Shown: piece by piece, positions 27,814 through 36,955 of the stretch | Layout: each line of letters begins with the position of its first letter | Position numbering within the stretch: position 1 is the stretch's first letter | Source of the DNA: Thioclava dalianensis | GTDB lineage: Bacteria > Pseudomonadota > Alphaproteobacteria > Rhodobacterales > Rhodobacteraceae | DNA length: 64,000 nt | Reading direction: 5' to 3' | NCBI RefSeq assembly: GCF_000715505.1 | Contig: NZ_JHEH01000008.1 | Coordinates: 1 to 64,000 of the forward strand | Program-made: the position numbers and the translations under genes | The notes under the pieces: model-generated | What the model saw: the letters and a program-made list of their open reading frames with translations, nothing else | What the model was told of the DNA's origin: nothing | The model's database searches: none

Positions 27814-28830
27814 ATGAAGACGCAGACCGATGTTCAGACTTCCGAAGGCGCGCTTGTGCCCACAGCCGCAGGTCACGCGGAGGCCGGGCGCAATCCCGGC
27901 ATGTCGCTTGATGTGGCGATGTTCGAAGGCCACCGGGTGAACCGGTCCGCCGCCGAGCGCCGCTGTGCGACGCTGACGTCCCGGCGCAGCGTGAAGAAGG
28001 CGCATCAGGCGGCGTGGCTGGTCAACGCGGTGCGCTGCGTCGATCTGACGACGCTTGCGGGCGATGATACGGGCGCGCGGGTGCAGCGGCTCTGCGCCAA
28101 GGCGCGCCAGCCGATCGCGCCGCATATCGTGCAAGGTCTGGGGCTCGACCCGGAGGGGCTTCGGGTCGGCGCGGTCTGCGTCTATCCCACGATGGTGCCG
28201 CATGCCGTGCGCGCGCTGGAGGGCACTGGGATTCCCGTGGCCTCGGTCGCGACGGGCTTTCCGGCCGGTCTGATGCCGCTGCATCTGCGCCTAGAGGAGA
28301 TCCGCTGGGCGGTGGCCCAAGGCGCGGGCGAGATCGATATCGTGATCAGCCGCGAGCTGGCGCTGACGCATAACTGGCAGGGCTTGCATGACGAGATCGC
28401 CGCGATGCGCGAGGCCTGTGGCGAGGCCCATATGAAGGCGATCCTTGCGACCGGAGAGCTGGAAACGCTCAACACGGTCTATGCGGCCTCGATGGTTGCG
28501 ATGCAGGCGGGGGCGGATTTCATCAAGACCTCGACCGGCAAGGAAAGCGTCAATGCCACGCTCCCCGTGAGCCTTACGATGCTGCGGGCGCTGCGCGATT
28601 ACGGCATGAGCACGGGGCACCGGATCGGCTTCAAGCCCGCAGGCGGGATGAAGCAGGCCAAAGAGGCGCTCGCCTGGCAGATCCTGATGAAAGAAGAATT
28701 AGGCCGCGACTGGCTCAATCCCGATCTGTTCCGCTTTGGCGCAAGCTCGATGCTGGGCGATATCGAACGCCAGCTCGAACATTACGTGACCGGGCGCTAC
28801 GCCGATTCCAGCCGCCATGCGCTTGCCTGA
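27814..28830 (+). CDS. deoC: 2-deoxyribose-5-phosphate aldolase
   Basis: Splits deoxyribose 5-phosphate into acetaldehyde and glyceraldehyde 3-phosphate through a Schiff base. At 338 residues it belongs to the long DeoC class. The Schiff-base Lys is in ADFIKTSTGKES (the first Lys of that stretch). The proton-relay Lys is in GFKPAGGM, and the phosphate loop follows. AAGGAG precedes the ATG. The aldehyde dehydrogenase gene starts 12 bp later, which would remove the acetaldehyde. Confidence 0.94.
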   Translation: MKTQTDVQTSEGALVPTAAGHAEAGRNPGMSLDVAMFEGHRVNRSAAERRCATLTSRRSVKKAHQAAWLVNAVRCVDLTTLAGDDTGARVQRLCAKARQPIAPHIVQGLGLDPEGLRVGAVCVYPTMVPHAVRALEGTGIPVASVATGFPAGLMPLHLRLEEIRWAVAQGAGEIDIVISRELALTHNWQGLHDEIAAMREACGEAHMKAILATGELETLNTVYAASMVAMQAGADFIKTSTGKESVNATLPVSLTMLRALRDYGMSTGHRIGFKPAGGMKQAKEALAWQILMKEELGRDWLNPDLFRFGASSMLGDIERQLEHYVTGRYADSSRHALA

Positions 28831-28842
28831 GGAGAGACCAAA

Positions 28843-31203
28843 ATGAGCATTCAGACGATCCTCGAGACGATGGAGTACGGCGTGGCCCCTGAAGATGACA
28901 GCCACGCACGCGCTTGGCTTGACGCGCATAAGGATGGCTTTGGTCATTTCATCAATGGCGAGATGACGCGCCCCGCGCATCTGTTCGAAGTGCGCGACCC
29001 GGCTCGTGACACAGTTCTGGCCCGTGTCAGCCAAGGCCAGACGGCCGATGTGGATGCCGCCGTTGCCGCCGCGCGCAAGGCCCAGCCCGATTGGGCGAAG
29101 CTGTCAGGCCATCAGCGCGCCAAGCATCTTTACGCGTTGGCCCGTCATGTGCAGCAACATGCCCGCCTCTTGGCGGTGTTGGAAACGCTCGATAGCGGCA
29201 AGCCGATCCGCGAGAGCCGCGATATCGACATTCCGCTGGTCGCGCGCCATTTCTACCATCATGCGGGCTGGGCCGAGATCTTGGAGGATGAACTGCCCGG
29301 GCAGGGCCCGCAGGGCGTCTGCGGTCAGATCATTCCGTGGAACTTTCCCCTTCTGATGCTGGCGTGGAAAGTGGCCCCGGCGCTGGCGGCGGGCAATACG
29401 GTCGTGCTCAAACCCGCCGAATACACGCCGCTCACCGCGCTGGCTTTCGCCGAGATCGCGGCTGAATGCGGCCTGCCCAAGGGCGTGCTCAATATCGTCA
29501 CCGGCGATGGCGAGACGGGAGGCGCGATTGTCGGCCATGAGGGCATCGACAAGCTGGCCTTTACCGGCTCGACCGAGGTCGGGCGGCTGATCCGCGAGCG
29601 CACCGCTGGCTCGGGCAAGGCTCTGACCCTTGAGCTGGGCGGCAAATCGCCCTTCATCGTCTTTGACGATGCCGATCTTGATGCGGCGGTCGAAGGTGTG
29701 GTCGATGCGATCTGGTTCAATCAGGGGCAGGTCTGTTGTGCGGGCTCGCGCATTCTGGTGGCCGAATCCGTGGCCGCGCGCTTCGAGACGCTGCTGCGCG
29801 CCCGGATGACGACCCTGCGCACCGGCGATCCGATGGACAAAAGCACCGATATTGGCGCGATCGTGCACCCTTCGCAGCTTGCGCGGATCCGCGACCTTGT
29901 GGCGCGCGGGGCGGCGCAGGGGGCAACGCTGCATCAGGGCGAGGCGCCGCAGGGCTGTTTCTTCCCGCCGACTTTGGCCACCGATGTCGCGCCCGCAAGC
30001 ATCCTGTCCACCGAGGAGATCTTCGGCCCCGTGGTGACGCTCACCACTTTCCGCACGCCCTCCGATGCGGTGGCGCTGGCCAATAACACCCGCTACGGGC
30101 TGGCCGCGAGCCTCTGGTCGGAAAACATCAACCTATGCCTCGATATCGGGGCACAGGTGAAGGCCGGGATTGTCTGGATCAACTGCACCAATATCTTCGA
30201 TGCGGGTGCGGGCTTTGGCGGCTATCGCGAAAGCGGGTTTGGTCGCGAAGGCGGGCGTGAGGGGATGCGGGCCTATCTGCGCCCCTCAGATGCTGCATCG
30301 GGCAAGGCCAAGGGCTCGGAGCCCGCAGAGCTGCAGACCGGTCCCGCTCCCCAGATCAAGGGCGCCGAGATCGACCGCACGGCCAAGCTCTATATCGGTG
30401 GCAAACAGGCGCGGCCCGATAGCGGCTACAGCTATCAGGTGCGCGGCGGCAAGGCGGTCGTGGGGCTTGCCGGTCTGGGCAATCGCAAGGATATCCGCAA
30501 CGCGGTGGAGACTGCCTCCAAGGCCGGGGGCTGGGGCCGTGCGACGGGGCATAACCGCGCGCAGGTGCTCTATTACATCGGCGAGAACCTCTCTGCGCGT
30601 GCCGCCGAATTTGCCACCCGGCTCGAGAGTTTCGGCGCGGGTCGCAAATCGGCGCAGGCCGAGGTCGATACCGCGATCGCGCGGTGCTTCTGGTATGCCG
30701 CCCAGGCCGATAAGTTCGACGGCGCGGTCCATGCCACCAAGTCCGATTTCGTGACGCTGGCAATGAACGAGCCGCTTGGCGTGATGGGGCTGGTAGCGCC
30801 GAGCGCGCATCCGCTGCTCGGGGCGATCTCGCTGGTGCTGCCCGCGATTGCGATGGGCAACCGGGTGGTGCTGGTGCCCAGCCAGGCCCATCCGCTGGCC
30901 GCGACCGATCTCTATCAGGTGTTTGACACCTCCGATCTGCCGGGCGGGGTGGTCAATATCGTGACCGGGCCGCGCGATGAGCTGGCCAAGGTGTTGGCCG
31001 CGCATGATGGTGTCGATGCAATGTGGTATTTCGGCAGTGCCGCAGGCGGGCAGATGGTCGACCGCGAAAGCGCGGGCAATCTCAAGCAGACTTGGACCGA
31101 ATGCGACGATGCGCGCGATTGGAGCGCGAAACCCGGTCAGGGGCGGCTGTTCCTCGAACGCGCCACGCAGGTCAAGAACATCTGGGTGCCCTACGGCGCG
31201 TAA
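28843..31203 (+). CDS. aldehyde dehydrogenase, double-domain ALDH16-like
   Basis: A 786-residue protein with two ALDH-fold segments. The first (about 40-480) is complete: NAD site and WNFPLLMLAWK, the Glu in TLELGGKSPF, the catalytic Cys in GQVCCAGSR and EEIFGPVV. The second (about 500-786) has LGVMGLVAPSAHPLLGA and VVNIVTGPR but no catalytic Cys, so it looks structural. This matches ALDH16, studied structurally in a Loktanella (Rhodobacteraceae) enzyme. In this operon it would oxidise acetaldehyde released by DeoC, or another aldehyde of the pathway. Confidence 0.9.
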   Translation: MSIQTILETMEYGVAPEDDSHARAWLDAHKDGFGHFINGEMTRPAHLFEVRDPARDTVLARVSQGQTADVDAAVAAARKAQPDWAKLSGHQRAKHLYALARHVQQHARLLAVLETLDSGKPIRESRDIDIPLVARHFYHHAGWAEILEDELPGQGPQGVCGQIIPWNFPLLMLAWKVAPALAAGNTVVLKPAEYTPLTALAFAEIAAECGLPKGVLNIVTGDGETGGAIVGHEGIDKLAFTGSTEVGRLIRERTAGSGKALTLELGGKSPFIVFDDADLDAAVEGVVDAIWFNQGQVCCAGSRILVAESVAARFETLLRARMTTLRTGDPMDKSTDIGAIVHPSQLARIRDLVARGAAQGATLHQGEAPQGCFFPPTLATDVAPASILSTEEIFGPVVTLTTFRTPSDAVALANNTRYGLAASLWSENINLCLDIGAQVKAGIVWINCTNIFDAGAGFGGYRESGFGREGGREGMRAYLRPSDAASGKAKGSEPAELQTGPAPQIKGAEIDRTAKLYIGGKQARPDSGYSYQVRGGKAVVGLAGLGNRKDIRNAVETASKAGGWGRATGHNRAQVLYYIGENLSARAAEFATRLESFGAGRKSAQAEVDTAIARCFWYAAQADKFDGAVHATKSDFVTLAMNEPLGVMGLVAPSAHPLLGAISLVLPAIAMGNRVVLVPSQAHPLAATDLYQVFDTSDLPGGVVNIVTGPRDELAKVLAAHDGVDAMWYFGSAAGGQMVDRESAGNLKQTWTECDDARDWSAKPGQGRLFLERATQVKNIWVPYGA

Positions 31204-31230
31204 GCGCGCGCTTCGATACCAAGGATCACG

Positions 31231-31256
31231 AGGCTCCGCGCAAGGCGGGGCCTTTT
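31231..31256 (+). terminator. terminator after the deoxyribose operon
   Basis: A 9-bp stem AGGCTCCGC / GCGGGGCCT (one G-T pair) with a 5-base loop, followed by TTT, 28 bp after the aldehyde dehydrogenase stop. Confidence 0.8.
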
Positions 31257-31346
31257 GACATTGCGCGTGCGTGCGGTTGCTGGGCGATTGCGTCGCGCCG
31301 GATGGCCCTCTAGAACGGCGCGATACCGTCTTGCAAGGAACGCCCG

Positions 31347-32504
31347 ATGACGCCTGCCGCCCGGATTGCCGCCGCGATCTCGCTTCTCGATACGATTTTG
31401 CCGGGAGAACCGGCCGAGCGTGCGTTGACCAATTGGGCGCGGGGGCACCGGTTCGCAGGCTCCAAGGACCGGGCCGCGATCCGCGATCACGTCTATGATG
31501 CGCTGCGCTGCCGGGGCTCGTTCGCGCAGCTTGGCGGCGGCGAGGATGGCCGGGCGCTGATGTTGGGACTGTTGCGTGCGCAAGGGATTGATCCGCAAAC
31601 GATCTTTACCGGCGAAGGCTATGGTCCCGAGCCGCTGAGTGCGGCCGAGCAAGCCGCGCTGGAGGCGCCGGTGCCAGAGGATCTGGCCGAGCTCGACTGG
31701 CCCGAATGGTTGCGTCCCGCCTTGCGCGCCGATCTGGGCGCAGGCTACGGAGCGATCTCAGAGGCGATGCGGGCCCGCGCGCCGGTGATTTTGCGGGTCA
31801 ATATTGCGCGCACCGATCCCAAGAAGGCAGCAGAGATGCTTGCTGCCGAGGGGATCGTGACGCAGCCCCATCCGCTGGTCGCAACCGCGCTCGAGGTGAT
31901 CGAGGGTGCGCGCAAAGTGCATCGCAGCGCGGCCTATATGAACGGTCTGGTCGAGCTGCAGGACGCCGCCTCGCAGGCCGCCACGGCGCTGGTGCCGCTC
32001 GCGCCGGGGATGCGTGTGCTCGATTATTGTGCAGGCGGTGGCGGTAAAGCTCTGGCACTGGCGGCGGCCTGTCCAGAGGCTGTAATTCATGCTCATGACG
32101 CCGATCCAGCCCGGTTGCGTGATCTGCCCGTGCGGGCCGCGCGCGCGGGGGCGGAGATTGCGCTTTGCCCGCCGGGCGCGCCCGGGACGGGCTATGATCT
32201 GGTCGTGGTCGACGCGCCGTGCAGCGGCTCAGGGACATGGCGGCGCACGCCCGAGGCCAAGTGGCGCCTTGATCCCGCGCGCCTCTCCGAGCTGGTCGCC
32301 CTTCAGGCCGAAATCCTTGAAAAAGCAGCAGATCTGGTCGCAGATGGTGGCGTTCTGGCCTATATGAACTGCTCGTTTCTAGAGGTTGAGACCGCAGCGC
32401 AGCTGCGCGACCTCGAAGCGCGGGGATGGGCGTGCCAAACCGAGCGCCGGTTCTCGCCGCTTGAGGGTGCGGACGGTTTCTACGTTGCGCTGCTTCATCG
32501 CTGA
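31347..32504 (+). CDS. RsmB/NOP-family RNA methyltransferase
   Basis: A 385-residue SAM-dependent RNA (m5C) methyltransferase of the Sun/RsmB type. The N-terminal half is the RNA-binding NusB-like region. The SAM site is LDYCAGGGGKALALAAA. The two active-site Cys are in DAPCSGSGTWRR and MNCSFLEVE, as in RsmB. It lacks part of the N-terminal region of E. coli RsmB (429 aa). The likely target is 16S rRNA, but the site is not proven. Rhodobacteraceae often carry this gene next to guaB. Confidence 0.87.
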   Translation: MTPAARIAAAISLLDTILPGEPAERALTNWARGHRFAGSKDRAAIRDHVYDALRCRGSFAQLGGGEDGRALMLGLLRAQGIDPQTIFTGEGYGPEPLSAAEQAALEAPVPEDLAELDWPEWLRPALRADLGAGYGAISEAMRARAPVILRVNIARTDPKKAAEMLAAEGIVTQPHPLVATALEVIEGARKVHRSAAYMNGLVELQDAASQAATALVPLAPGMRVLDYCAGGGGKALALAAACPEAVIHAHDADPARLRDLPVRAARAGAEIALCPPGAPGTGYDLVVVDAPCSGSGTWRRTPEAKWRLDPARLSELVALQAEILEKAADLVADGGVLAYMNCSFLEVETAAQLRDLEARGWACQTERRFSPLEGADGFYVALLHR

Positions 32505-32620
32505 GCGCTCCGAGGCATCGCGCGAAAACCCGCTGCCCTGCGGGCAATCCGACTGACGTTAATCGGGCCTTAATCCTTTTGCCCCGCTTATAGGGAAAGG
32601 ATTTTGGGAGGATTCGCGCT

Positions 32621-34933
32621 TTGGCCCAGATCGAGCTGACATTGCAACCTATGACCCGCACGATGGCGTGGCTCGCGCCGGGGGCGATCTATCTTGCCTT
32701 TGCGGGGGTGCTTGCCGCGGGGATCGCGATCCTCGTGCCGGATCGGGTGTTGATGTGGGCGTTGTTTTCGGCCTCGGGGACGCTTTTGGTCGTGGCCGCC
32801 GCCACTTGGTTTGCCTTTGCCTATCATCGAACGCGCAGAACGCGCCTGCATGATCTGATCTCGCAGTTTATCGCGCAGGATGCGTCTCCGTCCTTTACGA
32901 CCGATAGCGACGGCGAGATCGGCTTTCAGAACCGTGCCGCGGTTGAGCGGTTTGGCTCACGTGGCGGGCAGGTCCTCTCCCGTGCGCTCAGTGAGCTATT
33001 TGCCGATCCTGCCGCCGTCCTGCGCCGCTTGCAGCTCAAGGCGCAGGCGCTCGGGGCTGCGCGCGAAGATCTTGTCACGCGGCGCGGCCATGTCCGCCTC
33101 TCAGTGCATCAGGTCGGCGCCGAAGGCTATCTCTGGCGGCTTGAGGATATGGCGGAGCGGGCCATCGGCGGGCATGGGGCGGAGACGATCAGCCTGCCGA
33201 TGCTCACGGTTTCGGAAAGCGGCACGATCCTGTTTCTCAACGAGGCGATGCGCCGCCTGATCGGAGAGCGGGTGCGCACGCTGGATCGGGTGTTTCGTGA
33301 CCTGCCGCTGCGCTCGGGCGAGATGCACGAGGTTGCGACCCCTGCAGGGCCCGTGCGCGCGACCATCGCGCAAATCGAGGGGCCGGGAGGGCGCTCTGAG
33401 ATCTATCTGCTGCCGATCTCGGCCGAACAGGCGCAGCCGCAGGTTGGCAGCTTTGAGATCCTGCCGATCGCACTTATGAAGCTCGACACGCAGGGACGGG
33501 TCGCCGCCGTCAACCGTGCCGCCCGCGGGCTGATGGGTAAGACCACCGAAGGGGCGCATCTGTCGGATCTGCTCGAGGGACTGGGCCGACCGGTCAGTGA
33601 TTGGGTGGCCGATGCGCTTGATGGTCGGGCCGATCGCCGTCCCGAAGTCCTCCGCGCGCGCCGTGGCGACAAGGAGGTGTTCTTGCAGGTGACGCTTGCG
33701 CGCATCTTCGAGGAGGGGCGGGCGGGTTTGCTGGCAGTGCTGTCGGATGCGACGCAGCTCAAAACTCTCGAGGCGCAATTTGTCCAAAGCCAGAAAATGC
33801 AGGCGATTGGCCAGCTTGCAGGCGGTGTCGCGCATGACTTCAACAATTTGCTGACCGCCATTGCCGGACATTGTGACCTATTGATGCTGCGCCACGATAA
33901 GGGCGACCCCGATTTCGCGGATCTCGACCAGATCAGCCAGAACACGAACCGCGCCGCCTCGCTTGTCGGCCAGTTGCTGGCGTTTTCGCGAAAGCAGACG
34001 CTCAAACCGCAGATGATCGATCTGCGAGACACGGTTTCGGAGATGACCCATCTGCTCAATCGGCTCGTGGGCGAAAAAGTCAGTCTCACGCTCTCTCATG
34101 ACCCCGAGCTGCGTCCGATCCGCGCCGACAAGCGGCAGCTCGAACAAGTGTTGATGAACCTCGTGGTGAATGCGCGCGATGCGATGCCGGGCGGCGGAGA
34201 AATCACGATCACGACTGAAAATCTTCATCTGGTGCAGGATATTCCGCGCGATCGCGTGACGGTCCCAAAGGGAGATTATGTCGCGATTCAGGTGTCGGAT
34301 CAGGGAACGGGCATTGCTCCCGAAGTGACACGCAAGATTTTCGAGCCCTTCTTCACCACGAAACGCACGGGTGAGGGAACGGGGCTCGGCCTGTCGACAG
34401 CCTATGGCATCATCAAGCAGACGGGGGGCTATATTTTCTGCGATTCCGTCGTAGGATCGGGAACATGTTTCACGATCTACCTGCCTGCCTTTGATCGCGT
34501 GATAGATGTTGATGCTGATGAACCAGAACCGGCAAGGGAGCTGCCAGTGACGCGAGAGGCCAGCAGCAAGCCGGCGACTGTCTTGCTGGTCGAGGATGAG
34601 GCGCCAGTCCGCGCTTTCGCATCGCGCGCGCTCAAGCTTCAAGGGTTCAACGTGCTCGAGGCGGAGAATGCCGAAGAGGCCCTCGCCATGCTCGAAGCAC
34701 CTGATCTTGCGGTCGATATTTTTGTGACCGATGTCATCATGCCAGGGCTCGACGGACCAAGCTGGGTCGCGCAGGCGCGCGAGTCCCGGCCTGGGATCAA
34801 GACCATCTTCATGTCGGGCTATGCCGAGGATGTCTTTAAGAACGGCGATTCACCCATCGACAATTCGGTCTTCCTGCCCAAACCCTTCTCGCTCAGCGAA
34901 CTGACGGCGACTGTACAAAATCAACTCGGCTAA
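32621..34933 (+). CDS. cckA: hybrid histidine kinase CckA
   Basis: Essential cell-cycle phosphorelay kinase in alphaproteobacteria that controls CtrA through ChpT. The 770-residue chain has two N-terminal membrane spans (about 16-63), then PAS segments, then the DHp helix QLAGGVAHDFNNLLTAIAGH with phospho-His405. The ATPase domain has NLVVNARDAMPGGGE and the G-box GEGTGLGLST. The C-terminal receiver has Asp704 in VTDVIMPG. The TTG at 32621 has GGGAGG about 10 bases before it and gives the usual CckA N-terminus; a Met is available 10 codons later. Confidence 0.94.
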   Translation: MAQIELTLQPMTRTMAWLAPGAIYLAFAGVLAAGIAILVPDRVLMWALFSASGTLLVVAAATWFAFAYHRTRRTRLHDLISQFIAQDASPSFTTDSDGEIGFQNRAAVERFGSRGGQVLSRALSELFADPAAVLRRLQLKAQALGAAREDLVTRRGHVRLSVHQVGAEGYLWRLEDMAERAIGGHGAETISLPMLTVSESGTILFLNEAMRRLIGERVRTLDRVFRDLPLRSGEMHEVATPAGPVRATIAQIEGPGGRSEIYLLPISAEQAQPQVGSFEILPIALMKLDTQGRVAAVNRAARGLMGKTTEGAHLSDLLEGLGRPVSDWVADALDGRADRRPEVLRARRGDKEVFLQVTLARIFEEGRAGLLAVLSDATQLKTLEAQFVQSQKMQAIGQLAGGVAHDFNNLLTAIAGHCDLLMLRHDKGDPDFADLDQISQNTNRAASLVGQLLAFSRKQTLKPQMIDLRDTVSEMTHLLNRLVGEKVSLTLSHDPELRPIRADKRQLEQVLMNLVVNARDAMPGGGEITITTENLHLVQDIPRDRVTVPKGDYVAIQVSDQGTGIAPEVTRKIFEPFFTTKRTGEGTGLGLSTAYGIIKQTGGYIFCDSVVGSGTCFTIYLPAFDRVIDVDADEPEPARELPVTREASSKPATVLLVEDEAPVRAFASRALKLQGFNVLEAENAEEALAMLEAPDLAVDIFVTDVIMPGLDGPSWVAQARESRPGIKTIFMSGYAEDVFKNGDSPIDNSVFLPKPFSLSELTATVQNQLG

Positions 34934-34961
34934 TCGGTGACGCTTTGGGGTTTGCCCGGCA

Positions 34962-35555
34962 TCACCCGAGCTGATCATAAAGCGCAAAATCGCGCTCCAT
35001 GCGATCCCTGAGTGCCGCTTCAGTCTGGGCCGAAAGGCCGACATCCACGGCCGGGGGCACGTTTACCCGTGGCAGGGTGATCGCAAAATCGAGCTGATCT
35101 TCGAGAAAATGCACGAAATCGGTGATCTGCTCGTAGCGAAAGACCTTGTCGACGCAGGGTGTGCCATGCGCGTCGCATAGAAACTCGGATTGGCTCAGCA
35201 GGTCTGCATGGGGCGGTCGTTCGTAGGCCATGTAATCTTGCGCAAACTGCTCGAAAGAGCGGCCAACCATCGGATGATCGGGATCGTCCTCATCGTCGCG
35301 CAACCGAAACCGATACCATGAGCGCAACCATTCGATCGGCGAGCGCATCAGGGCCACAGTGGTAAACGCAGCGCCGGATTTCTGTTGTAGGAAAGGCGCG
35401 AGCTGGGCTTGAAATTCCGAACCTGTCATATGTTTGAGAGGGGCTGGGCGCTTGATTGCGACCTCTGCCAGCGGCTCCAGCGCGGCCTCGATCGCCGAGG
35501 ATCCAGCCTTTGGTGTGGCCAGAAAAACAAGCCTTTGTTCCCAGAATATCAGCAT
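34962..35555 (-). CDS. sulfotransferase-like protein
   Basis: A 197-residue protein with an N-terminal LVFLATPKAGSSAIEAAL, matching the 5'-phosphosulfate loop of sulfotransferases (TPKAGSS). MRSPIEWLRSWYRFR matches the 3'-phosphate motif region RxP..R..S. The family moves sulfate from PAPS to carbohydrate or other acceptors. It is short for the family, and the acceptor is unknown. It ends 28 bp past cckA on the opposite strand. Confidence 0.75.
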   Translation of the reverse strand: MLIFWEQRLVFLATPKAGSSAIEAALEPLAEVAIKRPAPLKHMTGSEFQAQLAPFLQQKSGAAFTTVALMRSPIEWLRSWYRFRLRDDEDDPDHPMVGRSFEQFAQDYMAYERPPHADLLSQSEFLCDAHGTPCVDKVFRYEQITDFVHFLEDQLDFAITLPRVNVPPAVDVGLSAQTEAALRDRMERDFALYDQLG

Positions 35556-35666
35556 CTTGCGGTCCGTTCCTAAAGCACGCTGCCTTGCATATCGGTCCTG
35601 AACCCGCTGGTAAACCTAGAATGCACACCCAGAAATCTCGCTGTTTGCGCGGAATTTTATTGAAAT

Positions 35667-35681
35667 GTTCGCATTTTGTAC
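35667..35681 (+). promoter_or_regulatory. degenerate second SOS-box-like site
   Basis: GTTC-N7-GTAC (GTTCGCATTTTGTAC) differs by one base from the alphaproteobacterial SOS pattern GTTC-N7-GTTC. It lies 29 bp upstream of a perfect reverse-orientation site and could be a second LexA contact. Confidence 0.35.
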
Positions 35682-35695
35682 CCATAACGATAGGA

Positions 35696-35710
35696 GAACA
35701 TCTAGAGAAC
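35696..35710 (+). promoter_or_regulatory. LexA (SOS) box upstream of recA
   Basis: GAACATCTAGAGAAC, i.e. GAAC-N7-GAAC, is the reverse complement of the alphaproteobacterial SOS box GTTC-N7-GTTC. It lies 56 bp before the recA start, the expected operator position. Confidence 0.88.
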
Positions 35711-35766
35711 GGGCATCAACGGATCGATTGCTGATCCGGCGGCTCTGTGGAATAAGGGACGGGACA

Positions 35767-36834
35767 ATGGCAGTAGCGAAAATTCTCGATATGGACAAAC
35801 ATTCCAAGGCTGACAAACAAAAGGCGCTCGACTCCGCGCTGGCGCAGATTGAGCGGCAGTTCGGCAAGGGATCGATCATGAAGCTGGGCGGTGATACCCC
35901 GGCGCGCGAGATTGAATCGACTTCCACCGGCTCGCTCGGGCTCGATATCGCGCTCGGTATCGGCGGCTTGCCGAAAGGGCGGATCGTTGAGATTTATGGT
36001 CCCGAAAGCTCGGGTAAGACCACGCTTACGCTGCACGCGATCGCGGAAGAGCAGAAAAAGGGTGGCGTATGCGCCTTTGTCGACGCGGAACACGCGCTCG
36101 ATCCCGGATATGCGCGTAAACTCGGCGTGGATCTGGAAGAGTTGTTGATCTCGCAGCCCGACACGGGTGAGCAGGCGCTCGAGATTGTCGATACGCTTGT
36201 GCGCTCGGGCGCGGTGAGCATGGTCGTGGTCGACTCCGTTGCCGCTTTGACGCCCAAGGCCGAGATCGAGGGCGATATGGGCGATCACACCGTCGGCGCC
36301 CAGGCCCGCTTGATGAGCCAGGCGATGCGCAAGCTGACCGCTTCGATCGGGCGGTCCAACTGCATGGTGGTTTTCATCAACCAGATCCGTATGAAGATCG
36401 GTGTGATGTTCGGCTCGCCAGAGACGACCTCGGGTGGCAACGCGCTGAAGTTCTACGCCTCGGTGCGTCTCGACATCCGCAGGATCGGGTCGATCAAGGA
36501 TCGCGATGAGGTCGTGGGCAACCAGACCCGCGTGAAAGTCGTCAAGAACAAGGTGGCGCCGCCCTTCAAGCAGGTTGAGTTCGACATCATGTATGGCGAG
36601 GGCATCTCGAAGATGGGCGAGCTTGTCGATCTGGGCGTGAAGGCCGGGGTCGTAGACAAATCGGGTGCATGGTATTCCTACGGGGATGAGCGGATCGGTC
36701 AGGGGCGGGAGAACGCCAAGACCTTCCTGCGCGAGCACCCCGATCTCGCCTATGAGATCGAGGACAAGATCCGGGCCAGCCACGGTCTCGATTTCGGTGA
36801 GCTGAGCGCGGATGACGCGCTGACCGAAGAGTAA
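35767..36834 (+). CDS. recA: recombinase RecA
   Basis: Strand-exchange recombinase and SOS co-protease. The 355-residue product has Walker [10 protein letters not shown], the loop L1 [23 protein letters not shown] with loop L2, and the conserved [21 protein letters not shown] segment. The ATG at 35767 gives [14 protein letters not shown]; the in-frame extension upstream to 35665 overlaps the SOS boxes and is not expected to be translated. A strong terminator follows. Confidence 0.97.
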   Translation: MAVAKILDMDKHSKADKQKALDSALAQIERQFGKGSIMKLGGDTPAREIESTSTGSLGLDIALGIGGLPKGRIVEIYGPESSGKTTLTLHAIAEEQKKGGVCAFVDAEHALDPGYARKLGVDLEELLISQPDTGEQALEIVDTLVRSGAVSMVVVDSVAALTPKAEIEGDMGDHTVGAQARLMSQAMRKLTASIGRSNCMVVFINQIRMKIGVMFGSPETTSGGNALKFYASVRLDIRRIGSIKDRDEVVGNQTRVKVVKNKVAPPFKQVEFDIMYGEGISKMGELVDLGVKAGVVDKSGAWYSYGDERIGQGRENAKTFLREHPDLAYEIEDKIRASHGLDFGELSADDALTEE

Positions 36835-36858
36835 TCGGGCGAAAATATTCGCTGCGGA

Positions 36859-36886
36859 ACAGCCGGGTCATGTGCCCGGCTGTTTT
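36859..36886 (+). terminator. recA terminator
   Basis: A perfect 9-bp stem ACAGCCGGG / CCCGGCTGT with a 7-base loop and a TTTT run, 25 bp after the recA stop. Confidence 0.9.
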
Positions 36887-36955
36887 CAGTTGCTGGACAG
36901 GGGGTAGGGGCCGCGTTAAACGGGATCTGACCAGCCCGATAAGGCGAGAAAAAAC

